Source: Clostridium ljungdahlii DSM 13528 (GTDB lineage Bacteria; Bacillota; Clostridia; Clostridiales; Clostridiaceae). From it: 64,000 nucleotides of DNA. This document shows, in pieces, positions 1 through 15,782 of this stretch. The number at the start of each line of letters is the position of its first letter. The stretch's first letter is position 1. Both the position numbers and the translations under genes were made by a program. The notes under the pieces were generated by a model, which saw nothing but the letters and a program-made list of their open reading frames with translations, ran no database searches and was not told the DNA's origin. The stretch spans positions 1-64,000 of the forward strand of contig NC_014328.1 in NCBI RefSeq assembly GCF_000143685.1, read 5' to 3'.

Positions 1-100
1 CATGTGAATATTTTTATAAACATATGTCAAGAAAATATAATGACGTTTATAATCATGTAAATATGTTGTGAATTATTTTTCTAAGACTGGAGGATACAAA

Positions 101-1453
101 ATGAATGCCCATCCAAAAGAAATATGGGAACAATCTTTAAACATAATAAATGGTGAAATTACTGAAGTAAGCTTTAACACATGGATTAAAAGTATTACTC
201 CTGTATCTATTGAAAATGACACCTTCATATTAAGTGTACCAAATGACCTTACCAAAGGCATATTAACTAGTAAATATAAAAATTTAATAGCTAATGCTCT
301 AAAATTAATTACTTCAAAAAAATACAACATTAAATTTTTAATTGCCTCTGAATCAGAAGAAGCTTTAACATTAGACAATACTAATAAAAGACACAATAAA
401 AATTCCGTATTGGTAAATGATGAAATGTCAACCATGCTAAATCCAAAATATACTTTTGATTCCTTCGTTATAGGTAATAGTAATAGATTCGCTCATGCAG
501 CTTCACTTGCTGTAGCTGAATCACCTTCAAAAGCATATAATCCCCTATTCATATACGGAGGCGTAGGACTAGGCAAAACTCATTTAATGCATGCTATAGG
601 ACACTACATATTAAACAATAATAGTAAATCTAAAGTAGTATACGTTTCATCTGAAAAATTTACAAACGAACTTATAAATTCAATAAAAGATGATAAAAAT
701 GTAGAATTCAGAAATAAATATAGAAATATAGATGTACTCTTAATAGATGATATACAATTTATTGCAGGTAAAGAAAGAACCCAAGAGGAATTTTTTCATA
801 CCTTTAATGCATTATACGAGGCTAATAAACAAATAATTCTATCTAGTGATAGACCACCAAAAGAAATCCCTACATTAGAAGATAGACTTAGATCTAGGTT
901 TGAATGGGGACTTATAGCAGACATTCAACCACCAGACTTTGAAACTAGAATGGCTATATTAAAAAAGAAGGCAGACGTCGAAAATTTAAATATTCCTAAT
1001 GAAGTAATGGTGTATATAGCTACTAAAATTAAATCCAACATTAGAGAACTTGAAGGTGCGCTAATAAGAATAGTCGCTTTCTCCTCACTTACAAATAAAG
1101 AAATAAGTATAGATTTGGCAGTAGAAGCTTTAAAAGATATAATTTCAAGCAAACAATCAAAACAAGTTACTATAGACTTAATACAAGATGTAGTTGCCAA
1201 CTATTATAACTTAAAAGTAGATGATTTAAAATCTGCAAGAAGAACAAGAAATGTAGCTTTTCCAAGGCAAATAGCTATGTACTTGTGTAGAAAACTTACA
1301 GATATGTCTTTGCCAAAAATCGGAGAAGAATTTGGCGGAAGAGATCATACTACCGTAATACATGCTTATGAAAAAATATCAACTAATTTAAAACAAGATG
1401 AAAGTCTTCAAAATGCTATAGGCGATTTAACAAAACGACTAAATCAAAATTAA
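101..1453 (+). CDS. dnaA: Chromosomal replication initiator protein DnaA
   Basis: DnaA binds DnaA boxes, melts oriC and loads the helicase. The 450-aa product has the AAA+ Walker A GGVGLGKT at about 153-160, Walker B LLIDDIQF with Asp216/217, and the C-terminal DNA-binding signature [14 protein letters not shown] near 412-425. Length and domain order are normal for the family. I chose the ATG at 101 because GGAGGA lies at 89-94; an in-frame GTG at 68 would add 11 residues but has no ribosome site. It is the first gene of the classical origin cluster, and the DnaA boxes just downstream suggest autoregulation and an origin. Confidence 0.98.
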   Translation: MNAHPKEIWEQSLNIINGEITEVSFNTWIKSITPVSIENDTFILSVPNDLTKGILTSKYKNLIANALKLITSKKYNIKFLIASESEEALTLDNTNKRHNKNSVLVNDEMSTMLNPKYTFDSFVIGNSNRFAHAASLAVAESPSKAYNPLFIYGGVGLGKTHLMHAIGHYILNNNSKSKVVYVSSEKFTNELINSIKDDKNVEFRNKYRNIDVLLIDDIQFIAGKERTQEEFFHTFNALYEANKQIILSSDRPPKEIPTLEDRLRSRFEWGLIADIQPPDFETRMAILKKKADVENLNIPNEVMVYIATKIKSNIRELEGALIRIVAFSSLTNKEISIDLAVEALKDIISSKQSKQVTIDLIQDVVANYYNLKVDDLKSARRTRNVAFPRQIAMYLCRKLTDMSLPKIGEEFGGRDHTTVIHAYEKISTNLKQDESLQNAIGDLTKRLNQN

Positions 1454-1709
1454 ATATCAACAATTGTTAATATTATTTAGTAATAACACTGTGCATAAAA
1501 AATATTAATATTTTTTTTTCTAATTATGTGGATAACGTCAATTTTTATCAATTACTTATCCACAATTATTTTTCGCATTTTTTTACTCAATATCAACGCA
1601 TTCAAAGGTTATCCACATAATCACAGCCCCTACTACTATTATTACTAAATTTAATTAATTATCTATATTCTATATACCTTTCTACATTGTGAATAAAGGA
1701 GGACATTAA
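1454..1709. promoter_or_regulatory. dnaA-dnaN intergenic region with DnaA boxes (oriC candidate)
   Basis: There are three perfect matches to TTATCCACA: reverse strand at 1527-1535, forward at 1556-1564 and forward at 1609-1617. A one-mismatch copy on the reverse strand lies at 1688-1696. The stretch is very AT-rich, with a T-run at 1511-1519. In Firmicutes oriC is usually split around dnaA, and this would be the downstream part. The dnaN promoter must lie here too. That this is the working unwinding site is inferred. Confidence 0.8.
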
Positions 1710-2813
1710 ATGAACTTTATATGTACAAAAACAGAATTACAAGAAGCTATTTCAATAGCACAAAAAGCTATCACAGGGAAATCCAGCATGCCAATATTAA
1801 ATGGTCTACTTATTACAACCTGTAAAAACCAAATTAAATTAACTGGATCAGATATAGACCTCAGTATAGAAACAAAAATAAATGCAGAAATAAAAGAAGA
1901 GGGATCCGTAGTAGTTGATTCTAGACTATTTGGAGAAATTATAAGAAAATTACCTAATGACAATATAAATATTTCTACTACAGAAAATAATTCAATAGAA
2001 ATAATATGTCAAAAATCTAAATTTAATCTAATTCATATGAATGCAGAAGATTTTCCTGAAATACCTAATATAAATGAAAATATTATTTTCTTAATACCTC
2101 AAAAAATATTAAAAGATATGATAAAAAGTACTATTTTTGCTGCAGCTCAAGATGAAACTAGACCTATACTTACAGGAATTTTATTTGAAATCAAGGACAA
2201 AAAATTAAATTTAGTAGCATTAGACGGATATAGATTAGCTTTAAAATCAGAATATCTTAATACAGAAAACATAATAAATGCTGTAATTCCAGAAAAAACT
2301 TTAAGTGAAGTTTCTAAAATCTTAGAAGATAATGATAAAAATGTAAATATAACTTTTACACCTAATCACATACTTTTTAATTTAGATAATACTAAAATTA
2401 TATCTAGATTACTGGAAGGTGAATTTATAAAATATAATTCTATAATTCCAGATGAATTTAATTTACAAGTAACAGCTAAAAGAGAAGAACTTTTAAGTTG
2501 TATTGAAAGAGCTTCACTAATGGCTAAAGACAGTAATACCAATTTAATAAAATTAGAAATAGAAGAAAACAACATGATAATAACTTCAAATTCTCAATTA
2601 GGAATGGTCAGAGAAGAACTAAACATATTATTGCAAGGAGACACACTAAAAATTGCATTTAATTCAAAATACTTAATAGATGTCTTAAAAATAATGGACG
2701 AAGAAGAAATCATAATGAAATTCTCTAGCAGCGTAAGTCCATGCGTAATTAAAAATAAGGATAAAGATAATTGTACTTATTTAGTACTTCCTGTAAGGCT
2801 CTTAAACAATTAA
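1710..2813 (+). CDS. dnaN: DNA polymerase III beta subunit (sliding clamp)
   Basis: The beta clamp is a ring-shaped dimer that tethers DNA polymerase III to DNA. The 367-aa product has the usual clamp length and the three-domain layout. Recognisable features are the N-terminal block (MPILNGLLI), the central block DETRPILTGILFE near residues 147-159 and the C-terminal end YLVLPVRLL, typical of clamps. The ribosome site AAAGGAGG lies just upstream of the ATG. It sits directly after dnaA and upstream of rlbA and recF, the conserved order of the origin cluster. Confidence 0.98.
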   Translation: MNFICTKTELQEAISIAQKAITGKSSMPILNGLLITTCKNQIKLTGSDIDLSIETKINAEIKEEGSVVVDSRLFGEIIRKLPNDNINISTTENNSIEIICQKSKFNLIHMNAEDFPEIPNINENIIFLIPQKILKDMIKSTIFAAAQDETRPILTGILFEIKDKKLNLVALDGYRLALKSEYLNTENIINAVIPEKTLSEVSKILEDNDKNVNITFTPNHILFNLDNTKIISRLLEGEFIKYNSIIPDEFNLQVTAKREELLSCIERASLMAKDSNTNLIKLEIEENNMIITSNSQLGMVREELNILLQGDTLKIAFNSKYLIDVLKIMDEEEIIMKFSSSVSPCVIKNKDKDNCTYLVLPVRLLNN

Positions 2814-2840
2814 AAATAAAAAAATTGGAGATAATAGAAA

Positions 2841-3047
2841 ATGAATGAAATTAAAATTAATACAGATGTAATAAAACTAGATTCTTTTCTAAAATGGTGT
2901 GGGGCTGTTTCACAAGGATCTGAAGCTAAAATGTTCATAAAAGATGGAATGGTAAAGGTAAATGGAGAAGTAGAAACGAGAAGAGGAAGAAAACTTTCGC
3001 AAGGATTTACAGTTGAATTTCAAGAAAAAACTTATAAAATTATATAG
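2841..3047 (+). CDS. rlbA: S4-domain RNA-binding protein RlbA/YaaA
   Basis: This 68-aa protein is essentially one S4 RNA-binding domain: LDSFLKWCGAVSQGSEAK followed by DGMVKVNGEVETRRGRKL. Such YaaA proteins lie between dnaN and recF in most Firmicutes, and the family has been linked to ribosome assembly; its role here is inferred from family and position. It starts 27 bp after dnaN, is preceded by a TTGGAG ribosome site, and is probably cotranscribed with dnaN and recF. Confidence 0.93.
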   Translation: MNEIKINTDVIKLDSFLKWCGAVSQGSEAKMFIKDGMVKVNGEVETRRGRKLSQGFTVEFQEKTYKII

Positions 3048-3116
3048 GTGCAATTAAAAATTTAGTATTAAATGTGCATTATATATTGTGATATAATTAT
3101 AAATAGGTGTTTTTAT

Positions 3117-4217
3117 ATGTATATCAAGTATTTAAAACTTATTAATTTTAGAAACTATAAAGAACTAGAAATGGAATTTGATAAAAATTTAAATGTATTT
3201 ATAGGAGATAATGCACAAGGAAAAACAAATATATTAGAGAGTATATACTATTGCAGTATAGGCAAGTCACCAAGAACAAATAAGGATAAGGAATTAATAA
3301 ATTGGAATGGCAAATATGCTTATATAAAAGCTGGGGTATATAGTTCATCACACAACTTAAATGATAAAAAAATAGAGATAAAGATATTCAAAGAAGGCAA
3401 AAAGGGAATAAACATAAATTCTATAAGGGTAAATAAACTGTCTGAACTTATGGGAATTTTTAATGTAGTAATGTTTTCTCCAGAAGATTTAAAAATAATA
3501 AAAGAATCTCCTTCTTTCAGAAGAAAATTTTTAGATATAGAGCTGTGTAAATTCAGTAAAAGATATTATTATAACTTAGTTCAATATAACAAGGTTCTAA
3601 GTGAAAGAAATTTATTACTTAGAAAACGGAATAACAGTAATAGTGATATTCTTGATATATATGATATCCAGTTGTCTAAATATGGTGCAGTTATAATAGA
3701 TCTCAGAAATAAATACATAAACAAACTTAGCAAAATGGGTAAAATTATTCATGAAGATATAACTTCACAAACTGAAAAAATAGAATTTAAATATGTAACA
3801 TCTATAACAGACTTAGATAATATAGAAAACAGCTTGTTTAAAGTTTTGGAAACTAATAGGCAAAGGGATATAGAAAAAGGTATTACCCTCTATGGTCCAC
3901 ATAGGGATGATTTTGTTACGAGCATAAATGGTATAAACGTAAGAAACTTCGGTTCCCAAGGACAACAAAGGACATCAGTTCTAACTATGAAATTTGCGTC
4001 TCTTGAAATAATAAAAGAAATTACAGGAGAATATCCCGTTTTATTACTGGATGATGTTTTATCTGAACTAGATGCAAATAGACAAAAGTATATATTAAAT
4101 TCTATAGATGAAATACAAACATTTATAACGGGTACAGGAATTGGCGACATTAAAAAAAATGTAAAAAAAGAAAATCAAATATTTATTGTAAAGAGTGGAA
4201 AGATGAATAGAATTTAA
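3117..4217 (+). CDS. recF: DNA replication and repair protein RecF
   Basis: RecF is an SMC-like ATPase that helps load RecA at gapped DNA. From the ATG at 3117 the product has 366 aa, with Walker A GDNAQGKT at 30-37, the ABC-type signature GSQGQQ at about 279-284 and Walker B LLLDDVLSELD around 309-319. An upstream in-frame ATG at 3072 would add 15 residues unlike RecF. The conserved start MYIKYLKLINFRNY favours 3117, with AGGTG upstream. Confidence 0.96.
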   Translation: MYIKYLKLINFRNYKELEMEFDKNLNVFIGDNAQGKTNILESIYYCSIGKSPRTNKDKELINWNGKYAYIKAGVYSSSHNLNDKKIEIKIFKEGKKGININSIRVNKLSELMGIFNVVMFSPEDLKIIKESPSFRRKFLDIELCKFSKRYYYNLVQYNKVLSERNLLLRKRNNSNSDILDIYDIQLSKYGAVIIDLRNKYINKLSKMGKIIHEDITSQTEKIEFKYVTSITDLDNIENSLFKVLETNRQRDIEKGITLYGPHRDDFVTSINGINVRNFGSQGQQRTSVLTMKFASLEIIKEITGEYPVLLLDDVLSELDANRQKYILNSIDEIQTFITGTGIGDIKKNVKKENQIFIVKSGKMNRI

Positions 4218-4235
4218 TTTTGAAAGGAGATTGTT

Positions 4236-4499
4236 ATGTTTTTACATTTAGGTGAAAATATAGTTGTTCCGATAAAAGATATAATTGGAATATTTGATAT
4301 TGAAACTTCAACATATAATTCTGATACAACCCAATTTTTAAGAATGGCTGAAGAAGATGGATTTGTTCAAAAAATTACAAAAGATAAACCTAAATCATTC
4401 ATTATTGCGGAAGTAAATAAAAAAAGTAGAATTTATTTATCACCTATATCTTCATCCACACTAGCTAAAAGGTCAGAAATTTTATGTTACGAACTCTAA
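4236..4499 (+). CDS. remB: Extracellular matrix/DNA-binding regulator RemB (DUF370)
   Basis: This 87-aa protein matches the RemB/YaaB family (DUF370): it starts MFLHLGENIVVPIKDIIGIFD and has the KSFIIAE and YLSPISSSTLAKR segments. In Bacillus the related RemA/RemB proteins act in biofilm matrix regulation; the role in this organism is not shown. The gene lies 18 bp after recF and 17 bp before gyrB, the usual clostridial and bacillar location. AAAGGAG precedes the ATG. Confidence 0.92.
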   Translation: MFLHLGENIVVPIKDIIGIFDIETSTYNSDTTQFLRMAEEDGFVQKITKDKPKSFIIAEVNKKSRIYLSPISSSTLAKRSEILCYEL

Positions 4500-4504
4500 A
4501 ATAG

Positions 4505-6430
<1,926 letters not shown>

Positions 6431-6447
6431 GTAGAGAGGTGTAATAG

Positions 6448-8919
6448 ATGTTTGATGAAGGAAAAATTTTACCAGTAGACATAAGCCGTGAAATGAAAAA
6501 AAGTTATATAGACTATGCCATGAGTGTTATTGTAAGCCGTGCACTTCCAGATGTACGTGATGGATTAAAGCCAGTTCACAGAAGAATACTGTACTCTATG
6601 TATGAGTTAGGACTTACTCCTGAAAAGGGATATAGGAAGTGTGCAAGAATTGTAGGAGATGTTTTAGGTAAATATCATCCACATGGAGATACAGCAGTTT
6701 ATGATGCTCTAGTTAGATTGGCACAAGACTTCTCTATTAGGTATACTCTAGTTGATGGTCATGGAAATTTTGGTTCAGTAGATGGAGATAGTGCGGCAGC
6801 AATGAGGTATACTGAAGCTAAAATGAATAAGATAACACTTGAAATGCTAAGGGGAATAAATAAAAATACAGTAGATTTCGTTCCAAACTTTGATGGTGAA
6901 GAAAAAGAACCTTCAGTTTTACCTTCAAGATTTCCTAATTTGCTTGTAAATGGTTCTGCTGGAATAGCAGTAGGTATGGCTACAAATATACCACCTCATA
7001 ATCTTACTGAAGTTATAAATGGTGTCATAATGATAATAGACAATCCAGATATAACAATTAGTGAGCTTATGACATCTATAAAAGGTCCTGATTTCCCAAC
7101 TGCAGGAATAATAATTGGCACATCAGGTATAAGAAGTGCCTATGAAACTGGAAGAGGAAAAATATTAGTAAGGGCTAAAGCTGAAATTGAAGAAGTTAAA
7201 GGTAGAAACAGAATAATAATAACTGAAATTCCATATCAAGTTAATAAATCAAAGCTTATAGAAAATATGGCTGACCTTGTTAAGAATAAAAAGATAGATG
7301 GAATATCTGATATTAGAGATGAATCAGATAGAGATGGAATGAGAATAGTTATAGAATTAAAAAGAGATGCAAATCCTAATGTAACTCTTAATCAGCTGTA
7401 CAAACATACAAGGATGCAGGATACTTTTGGAATTATAATGATTTCTCTTGTAAATAATGAACCCAAAGTACTGAATTTAAAGCAGATGCTTGTATATTAT
7501 TTACAATTTCAAGAAGAAATTGTAACTAGAAGAACTAAATTCGATTTAGACAAAGCTCAAGCTAGAGCTCATATTCTAGAAGGATTAAAAATAGCATTAG
7601 ATCATATAGATGAGGTAATACATCTAATAAGATCATCTAAAACTGCAGAGAATGCAAGGAATGGGTTAATGTCTGAATTTAGTCTTTCAGAAAAACAGGC
7701 TCAAGCTATCTTGGATATGAGACTTCAAAGACTTACAGGTCTTGAAAGAGAAAAAATTGAAAATGAATATAATGAATTGATGGAAACAATAAAACATCTC
7801 AAGGAAATACTAGAAAATAAAGAATTGCTGCTGAAGATAATTAAAGATGAATTAATTGAGATAAGAGATAAATATGGTGATGAAAGAAAAACTGAAATAC
7901 AGATAAGCAATGATGATATAAATATTGAAGATCTTATTGAAGAGCAGGAAGTAGTAATAACGCTAACTCATTCAGGATATATAAAAAGAATTTCTGCTGA
8001 TACCTATTCTTCCCAAAGAAGAGGGGGAAAGGGAATACAAGCAATGTCTACAAAAGAGGATGACTTTGTAGAGCACATATTTATTACATCAACCCATAAT
8101 AATATTTTATTTTTCACTAACAAAGGTAAAGTATATAAATTAAAGGGTTATGAAATTCCTGATGCGGGTAGAACGGCTAAAGGAACAAATTTAGTTAATT
8201 TAATACCTCTACAAGGAGACGAACAAATTCAAGCAGTTATATCCTTTAAGGAAGTTGATAAGGACAATTATTTTATCATGGCTACTAGATGTGGATTGAT
8301 AAAGAAGACTAAGATAAGTCAATATGCTTCTATAAGAAAAAATGGATTAAATGCTATAAATTTAAAAGATGAAGATGAACTTATAGGAGTTAGAATGACT
8401 ACGGGTGAGAGTGAAATTCTTATTTTCACTAAAAATGGATATGCTATAAGATTCAGTGAAGATGATGTAAGACCTACGGGAAGAAATACAACGGGAGTAA
8501 GAGCCATAACTTTAAGAACTGGTGATATAGCTGTAGCTATGGATATCGTAGATAAGTCTCAAGATGTTCTCGTAATTAGTGAGAATGGATTTGGTAAAAG
8601 AACTCCAGTATCCGAATACACTATTCATAGAAGAGGTGGAAAAGGAATTATCACTTACAAAGTTACAGAAAAAACCGGCTTAATAGTTGGTGCTAGAGTT
8701 GTAAAAGATGAGGATGAAATGATGCTCATAAATAGCAGTAATGTAGCTATAAGGCTCAATGTATCTGAGATTTCTGTTACAAATAGAAATACTATGGGAG
8801 TTACTCTTATGAGAACAGATGAAGAACAAAGGGTTGTTGCAATTGCTAAGATAAATTGCAGTGATGATACAAGTGATAATACAAGTAATGATATAGATGA
8901 TAAAAAAGTAGAAGAATAA
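6448..8919 (+). CDS. gyrA: DNA gyrase subunit A
   Basis: GyrA cuts and rejoins DNA. The 823-aa protein has the catalytic tyrosine at about residue 121 ([10 protein letters not shown]), the N-terminal quinolone-resistance region around [17 protein letters not shown], and a C-terminal beta-pinwheel with a GyrA box QRRGGKG at about 523-529 that marks gyrase rather than topoisomerase IV. A second related HRRGGKG occurs later. It ends in a short Asp/Ser-rich tail. It is the last gene of the origin cluster and is followed by a hairpin terminator. Confidence 0.98.
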   Translation: MFDEGKILPVDISREMKKSYIDYAMSVIVSRALPDVRDGLKPVHRRILYSMYELGLTPEKGYRKCARIVGDVLGKYHPHGDTAVYDALVRLAQDFSIRYTLVDGHGNFGSVDGDSAAAMRYTEAKMNKITLEMLRGINKNTVDFVPNFDGEEKEPSVLPSRFPNLLVNGSAGIAVGMATNIPPHNLTEVINGVIMIIDNPDITISELMTSIKGPDFPTAGIIIGTSGIRSAYETGRGKILVRAKAEIEEVKGRNRIIITEIPYQVNKSKLIENMADLVKNKKIDGISDIRDESDRDGMRIVIELKRDANPNVTLNQLYKHTRMQDTFGIIMISLVNNEPKVLNLKQMLVYYLQFQEEIVTRRTKFDLDKAQARAHILEGLKIALDHIDEVIHLIRSSKTAENARNGLMSEFSLSEKQAQAILDMRLQRLTGLEREKIENEYNELMETIKHLKEILENKELLLKIIKDELIEIRDKYGDERKTEIQISNDDINIEDLIEEQEVVITLTHSGYIKRISADTYSSQRRGGKGIQAMSTKEDDFVEHIFITSTHNNILFFTNKGKVYKLKGYEIPDAGRTAKGTNLVNLIPLQGDEQIQAVISFKEVDKDNYFIMATRCGLIKKTKISQYASIRKNGLNAINLKDEDELIGVRMTTGESEILIFTKNGYAIRFSEDDVRPTGRNTTGVRAITLRTGDIAVAMDIVDKSQDVLVISENGFGKRTPVSEYTIHRRGGKGIITYKVTEKTGLIVGARVVKDEDEMMLINSSNVAIRLNVSEISVTNRNTMGVTLMRTDEEQRVVAIAKINCSDDTSDNTSNDIDDKKVEE

Positions 8920-8960
8920 TAAGTCCATTTAGATTAAATAGTATTAAATGGTTTAAATAA

Positions 8961-9003
8961 AATAAATACTAGTGTCTTGATTAGGATACTAGTATTTATT
9001 TTG
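8961..9003 (+). terminator. Rho-independent terminator after gyrA
   Basis: A perfect 13-bp inverted repeat has arms at 8961-8973 and 8988-9000 with a 14-nt loop, followed by TTTTG. It ends the dnaA-gyrA block and separates it from the rRNA promoter. The stem is AT-rich, so strength is uncertain. Confidence 0.8.
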
Positions 9004-9415
9004 TTATATTAAAAAAGCAACATAACCTAGTGTGTCAGTATAAGAATATTTAAGGAATAAGTATTATAGTGTATGTATTATAAGATAATTTTATATAATG
9101 GTGATATTTTTGAATTATGCATATACGTAATGTGTTAGAATAGCAACTGTCGTCATCAAGCGAAGATATTAATTTGAGAATATCAATTGTAATGTCTCGT
9201 GCAATTCAAAATTACGTTTTGAAAAAAAGATGTTGACAAAGTAAGAAATAGATGATATACTATAAAAGCTGTCGAAGTGAGACAGCAAAATGATCCTTGA
9301 AAATTAAACAGAGGAAGATATAAGTACAACTTATTTAGAATAAACCAGCAATTCTTTTGAGCTGCGAAAGCAGCTAAAAAAGTAATTTCGTAATAAAAAG
9401 AGTCAATACAAACTT
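9004..9415. promoter_or_regulatory. rRNA operon upstream region and promoter
   Basis: A near-consensus sigma-A promoter has TTGACA at 9233-9238, a 17-bp spacer and TATACT at 9256-9261, about 150 bp before mature 16S. AT-rich DNA just upstream could act as an UP element. The transcribed leader holds a CTTGAAAATTAAACAG segment resembling the antitermination boxA that recurs in the 16S-23S spacer. The stretch 9004-9230 has no gene I can recognise. Confidence 0.8.
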
Positions 9416-10927
<1,512 letters not shown>

Positions 10928-11210
10928 TAGGGAGTCGAAAGATAGAGTATAATCTATCTTATAAATTGATGGTTTAAGTAAGTTAGAAAGTCTACTCTGT
11001 TTAATTTTGAAGGATCAGATAGATTCTTCTTTCAGTTTACAAGCAATTAGGAATGTAAATTGAAAAATTGTCCTTTGAAAATTGCACAGTAAATAAGAAA
11101 TAAAGTAAAGCTAAGGTTATAATATAACCTTTGTAGAATAAACTTTAATATCATTTTAAAGATTTAAGATGATACAAAGAAAATTGCTAATAGCAATTTT
11201 CGACAATAAA
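10928..11210 (+). other. 16S-23S internal transcribed spacer, no tRNA
   Basis: This 283-bp spacer contains no tRNA. It has a boxA-like CCTTTGAAAATTGCACAG at about 11073-11090 and a hairpin AAAATTGCTAATAGCAATTTT just before 23S that may form part of the rRNA processing stem. Confidence 0.75.
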
Positions 11211-14100
<2,890 letters not shown>

Positions 14101-14307
14101 ATAAAAACGAAAGAAAAAAAGTTTACTGTGCAATTTTGAGAGGACAGAGTAATTTGAACTCTTAAAAGTTAATATATATGAAAATTGATAGAAGCGAGCA
14201 GATTGAGGAAAGGCTTGAATGAGGAGCAGAGTTTACTTATGTAAATGAGCACCGCAATGAAAGACTTGACGAAAATATGAGAAGCTTATAGCAATTTTCG
14301 ATGATAA

Positions 14308-14424
14308 TCTGGTGGTAATGACGTGAAGGTAACACCCCTTTCCATACCGAACAGGAAGGTTAAGCTTCAGAGTGCCGATGGTACTGCAGGGGAGGCTCTG
14401 TGGGAGAATAGGTCGCTGCCAGGT
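14308..14424 (+). rRNA. rrf: 5S ribosomal RNA
   Basis: The gene is about 117 nt, beginning TCTGGTGGTAATGACGTG, with the conserved CATACCGAACAGGAAGGTTAAG block and ending GTCGCTGCCAGGT. It follows 23S after a spacer and is part of the same operon. Confidence 0.93.
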
Positions 14425-14429
14425 AATAA

Positions 14430-14506
14430 GGATCTTTAGCTCAGTTGGTTAGAGCAACCGGCTCATAACCGGTGGGTCCGGGGTTCGAGTCCCTGAAGGT
14501 CCACCA
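14430..14506 (+). tRNA. tRNA with CAT anticodon (elongator Met likely)
   Basis: This is a 77-nt cloverleaf with encoded CCA. The anticodon arm is ACCGG-CTCATAA-CCGGT, anticodon CAT. The acceptor pairs GGATCTT with AAGGTCC, with one G-U pair. It lacks the initiator features (GGG/CCC anticodon stem and 1-72 mismatch), so it should be elongator tRNA-Met. A lysidine-modified tRNA-Ile2 cannot be fully excluded by eye. It is six bases after 5S and likely cotranscribed. Confidence 0.92.
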
Positions 14507-14548
14507 TGAAAAGAACTACATAGTTTTATGTAGTTCTTTTATTTTTTG
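14507..14548 (+). terminator. Terminator of the rRNA-tRNA operon
   Basis: A strong hairpin has arms AAAAGAACTACATA and TATGTAGTTCTTTT around a short loop, followed by ATTTTTTG. It closes the rRNA operon. Confidence 0.9.
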
Positions 14549-14598
14549 TCCGTATTATGGTACACTTTAAATAGTGTATTAGTTGGAGGAGATTTATA

Positions 14599-15102
14599 TT
14601 GATATTTTATAGAATAAAGCAGTTTTATTGGGCATTAACTTCTAGAATTAATGAACAAGATAGTAGGTTTATAAAAAGTATTTTAAGCATAGAAGAATTA
14701 AAGCTGTTTAATAAACTGTCCATAAATGAACAAAAACATTGCGTAAAAGTAGCATATGATGTAGAGCGTATTTGTAATAGTAAGAAGGGTAAAGTAGATG
14801 AGAAATTGCTTCTAAAGGCTGCTCTTTTACATGATATAGGTAAAATACATAGAAAGCTAAATTTAATAGACAAATCATTTATAGTATCAATGGATAGAAT
14901 TTCAAAAGGAAAATTAAGAAAATTTTCTCAAAAGCAAAAGATAAATGTATATTACAATCATAGTAAAATAGGAGTAGATCTATTGAAAAAGATAGAGTAT
15001 AATGAAAAATTATTTTATTTGATAGAAAATCATCATAATAACGATATTCATCATAATAACTTGGAGTTAAAAATATTAAAGTATTGTGATAAAAGAAATT
15101 AA
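14599..15102 (+). CDS. HD-domain phosphohydrolase-like protein
   Basis: The 167-aa protein carries an HD-domain metal site: HCVKVA at His47, LLHDIGK with His78-Asp79, a later NHSKIGVDLL and ENHHNND. This pattern fits small HDIG/HDOD-like phosphohydrolases; the substrate is unknown. It starts at TTG 14599 after TTGGAGGAGA. It lies alone between the rRNA operon and niaR. Small HD proteins of this type are common in clostridia near this locus (from memory). Confidence 0.8.
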   Translation: MIFYRIKQFYWALTSRINEQDSRFIKSILSIEELKLFNKLSINEQKHCVKVAYDVERICNSKKGKVDEKLLLKAALLHDIGKIHRKLNLIDKSFIVSMDRISKGKLRKFSQKQKINVYYNHSKIGVDLLKKIEYNEKLFYLIENHHNNDIHHNNLELKILKYCDKRN

Positions 15103-15180
15103 ACTTATAAGTCAAATTTTTTAAATTTATAAGTATTTTATGTGTATAAATTTATTCCAGTTTTTATGATATAATTAATG

Positions 15181-15212
15181 TATAAGTGTATAAGTGTATA
15201 AGTGTATAAGTG
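15181..15212 (+). repeat. Four perfect tandem octamers TATAAGTG upstream of niaR
   Basis: The units occupy 15181-15188, 15189-15196, 15197-15204 and 15205-15212 and run straight into the niaR ribosome site GGAGG. A TATAAT-like -10 lies at 15170-15175, so the repeats would sit in the 5' untranslated region. Copy number could vary by slippage. Further TATAAGT segments occur around 15105-15135. Confidence 0.9.
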
Positions 15213-15221
15213 GAGGTTAAG

Positions 15222-15737
15222 ATGGATTCAAAAAAAAGAAGAATATATATTAAAGAAATTCTTGAAAAAAATGATAAACCTCAAAAAGGGCATATTTTGG
15301 CAGAAAAATTAGGGGTTACTAGGCAAATAATAGTTAAAGATATAGCAATTTTAAGAGCAGAAGGTAAAGATATAATAGCAACTCCAGATGGTTATCTGAT
15401 TCCAAAAGCAGAAAAAAATTTAGTTAAGGCTGTAATAGCAGTTTCACACGAAACAAATGAAATAGAGGATGAACTTAAAACTATAGTTAAATTTGGGGGT
15501 AAAGTACAGGATGTAATAGTAGAGCATCCCCTTTATGGTGAAATAAAAAGTATGCTTATGATAAAAAATTTGTATGATGTTGAAAATTTTATAAATAAAA
15601 TAAAACAGTATAAAGCAGAACCACTATTGATATTAACAGGAGGTGTGCATTTACATACTATAGTTGCAGAAAACGATGACATAATTAAGAATATAAAAAG
15701 GGAATTGAAAGAGAAAAAGTATATTATTTCTGACTAA
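15222..15737 (+). CDS. niaR: Niacin-responsive transcriptional repressor NiaR (3H domain)
   Basis: The 171-aa protein has an N-terminal HTH_11 winged helix (KGHILAEKLGVTRQIIVKDI, about 22-41) and a C-terminal 3H domain with the defining histidines at about His76 (SHETN), His102 (EHPLYG) and His143/145 (GVHLHT). NiaR represses NAD biosynthesis or niacin uptake genes when niacin is high; no such target is next to it here. I chose ATG 15222, since GGAGG lies at 15212-15216; an in-frame GTG at 15210 is also open. Confidence 0.9.
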   Translation: MDSKKRRIYIKEILEKNDKPQKGHILAEKLGVTRQIIVKDIAILRAEGKDIIATPDGYLIPKAEKNLVKAVIAVSHETNEIEDELKTIVKFGGKVQDVIVEHPLYGEIKSMLMIKNLYDVENFINKIKQYKAEPLLILTGGVHLHTIVAENDDIIKNIKRELKEKKYIISD

Positions 15738-15782
15738 TCCATAGCTAAGAGTTTTTATATTTATAAAAGAGGTGGTTGTATT

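Noticed and set aside
11046..11060. Match to a Cas12f-type repeat end (GGAATGTAAAT) in the 16S-23S spacer
   Set aside because: Only about 11 bases match, there is no second copy, and it lies in the rRNA spacer; chance similarity.
14101..14307. tRNA or small RNA in the 23S-5S spacer
   Set aside because: No cloverleaf or strong isolated hairpin; it looks like ordinary spacer.
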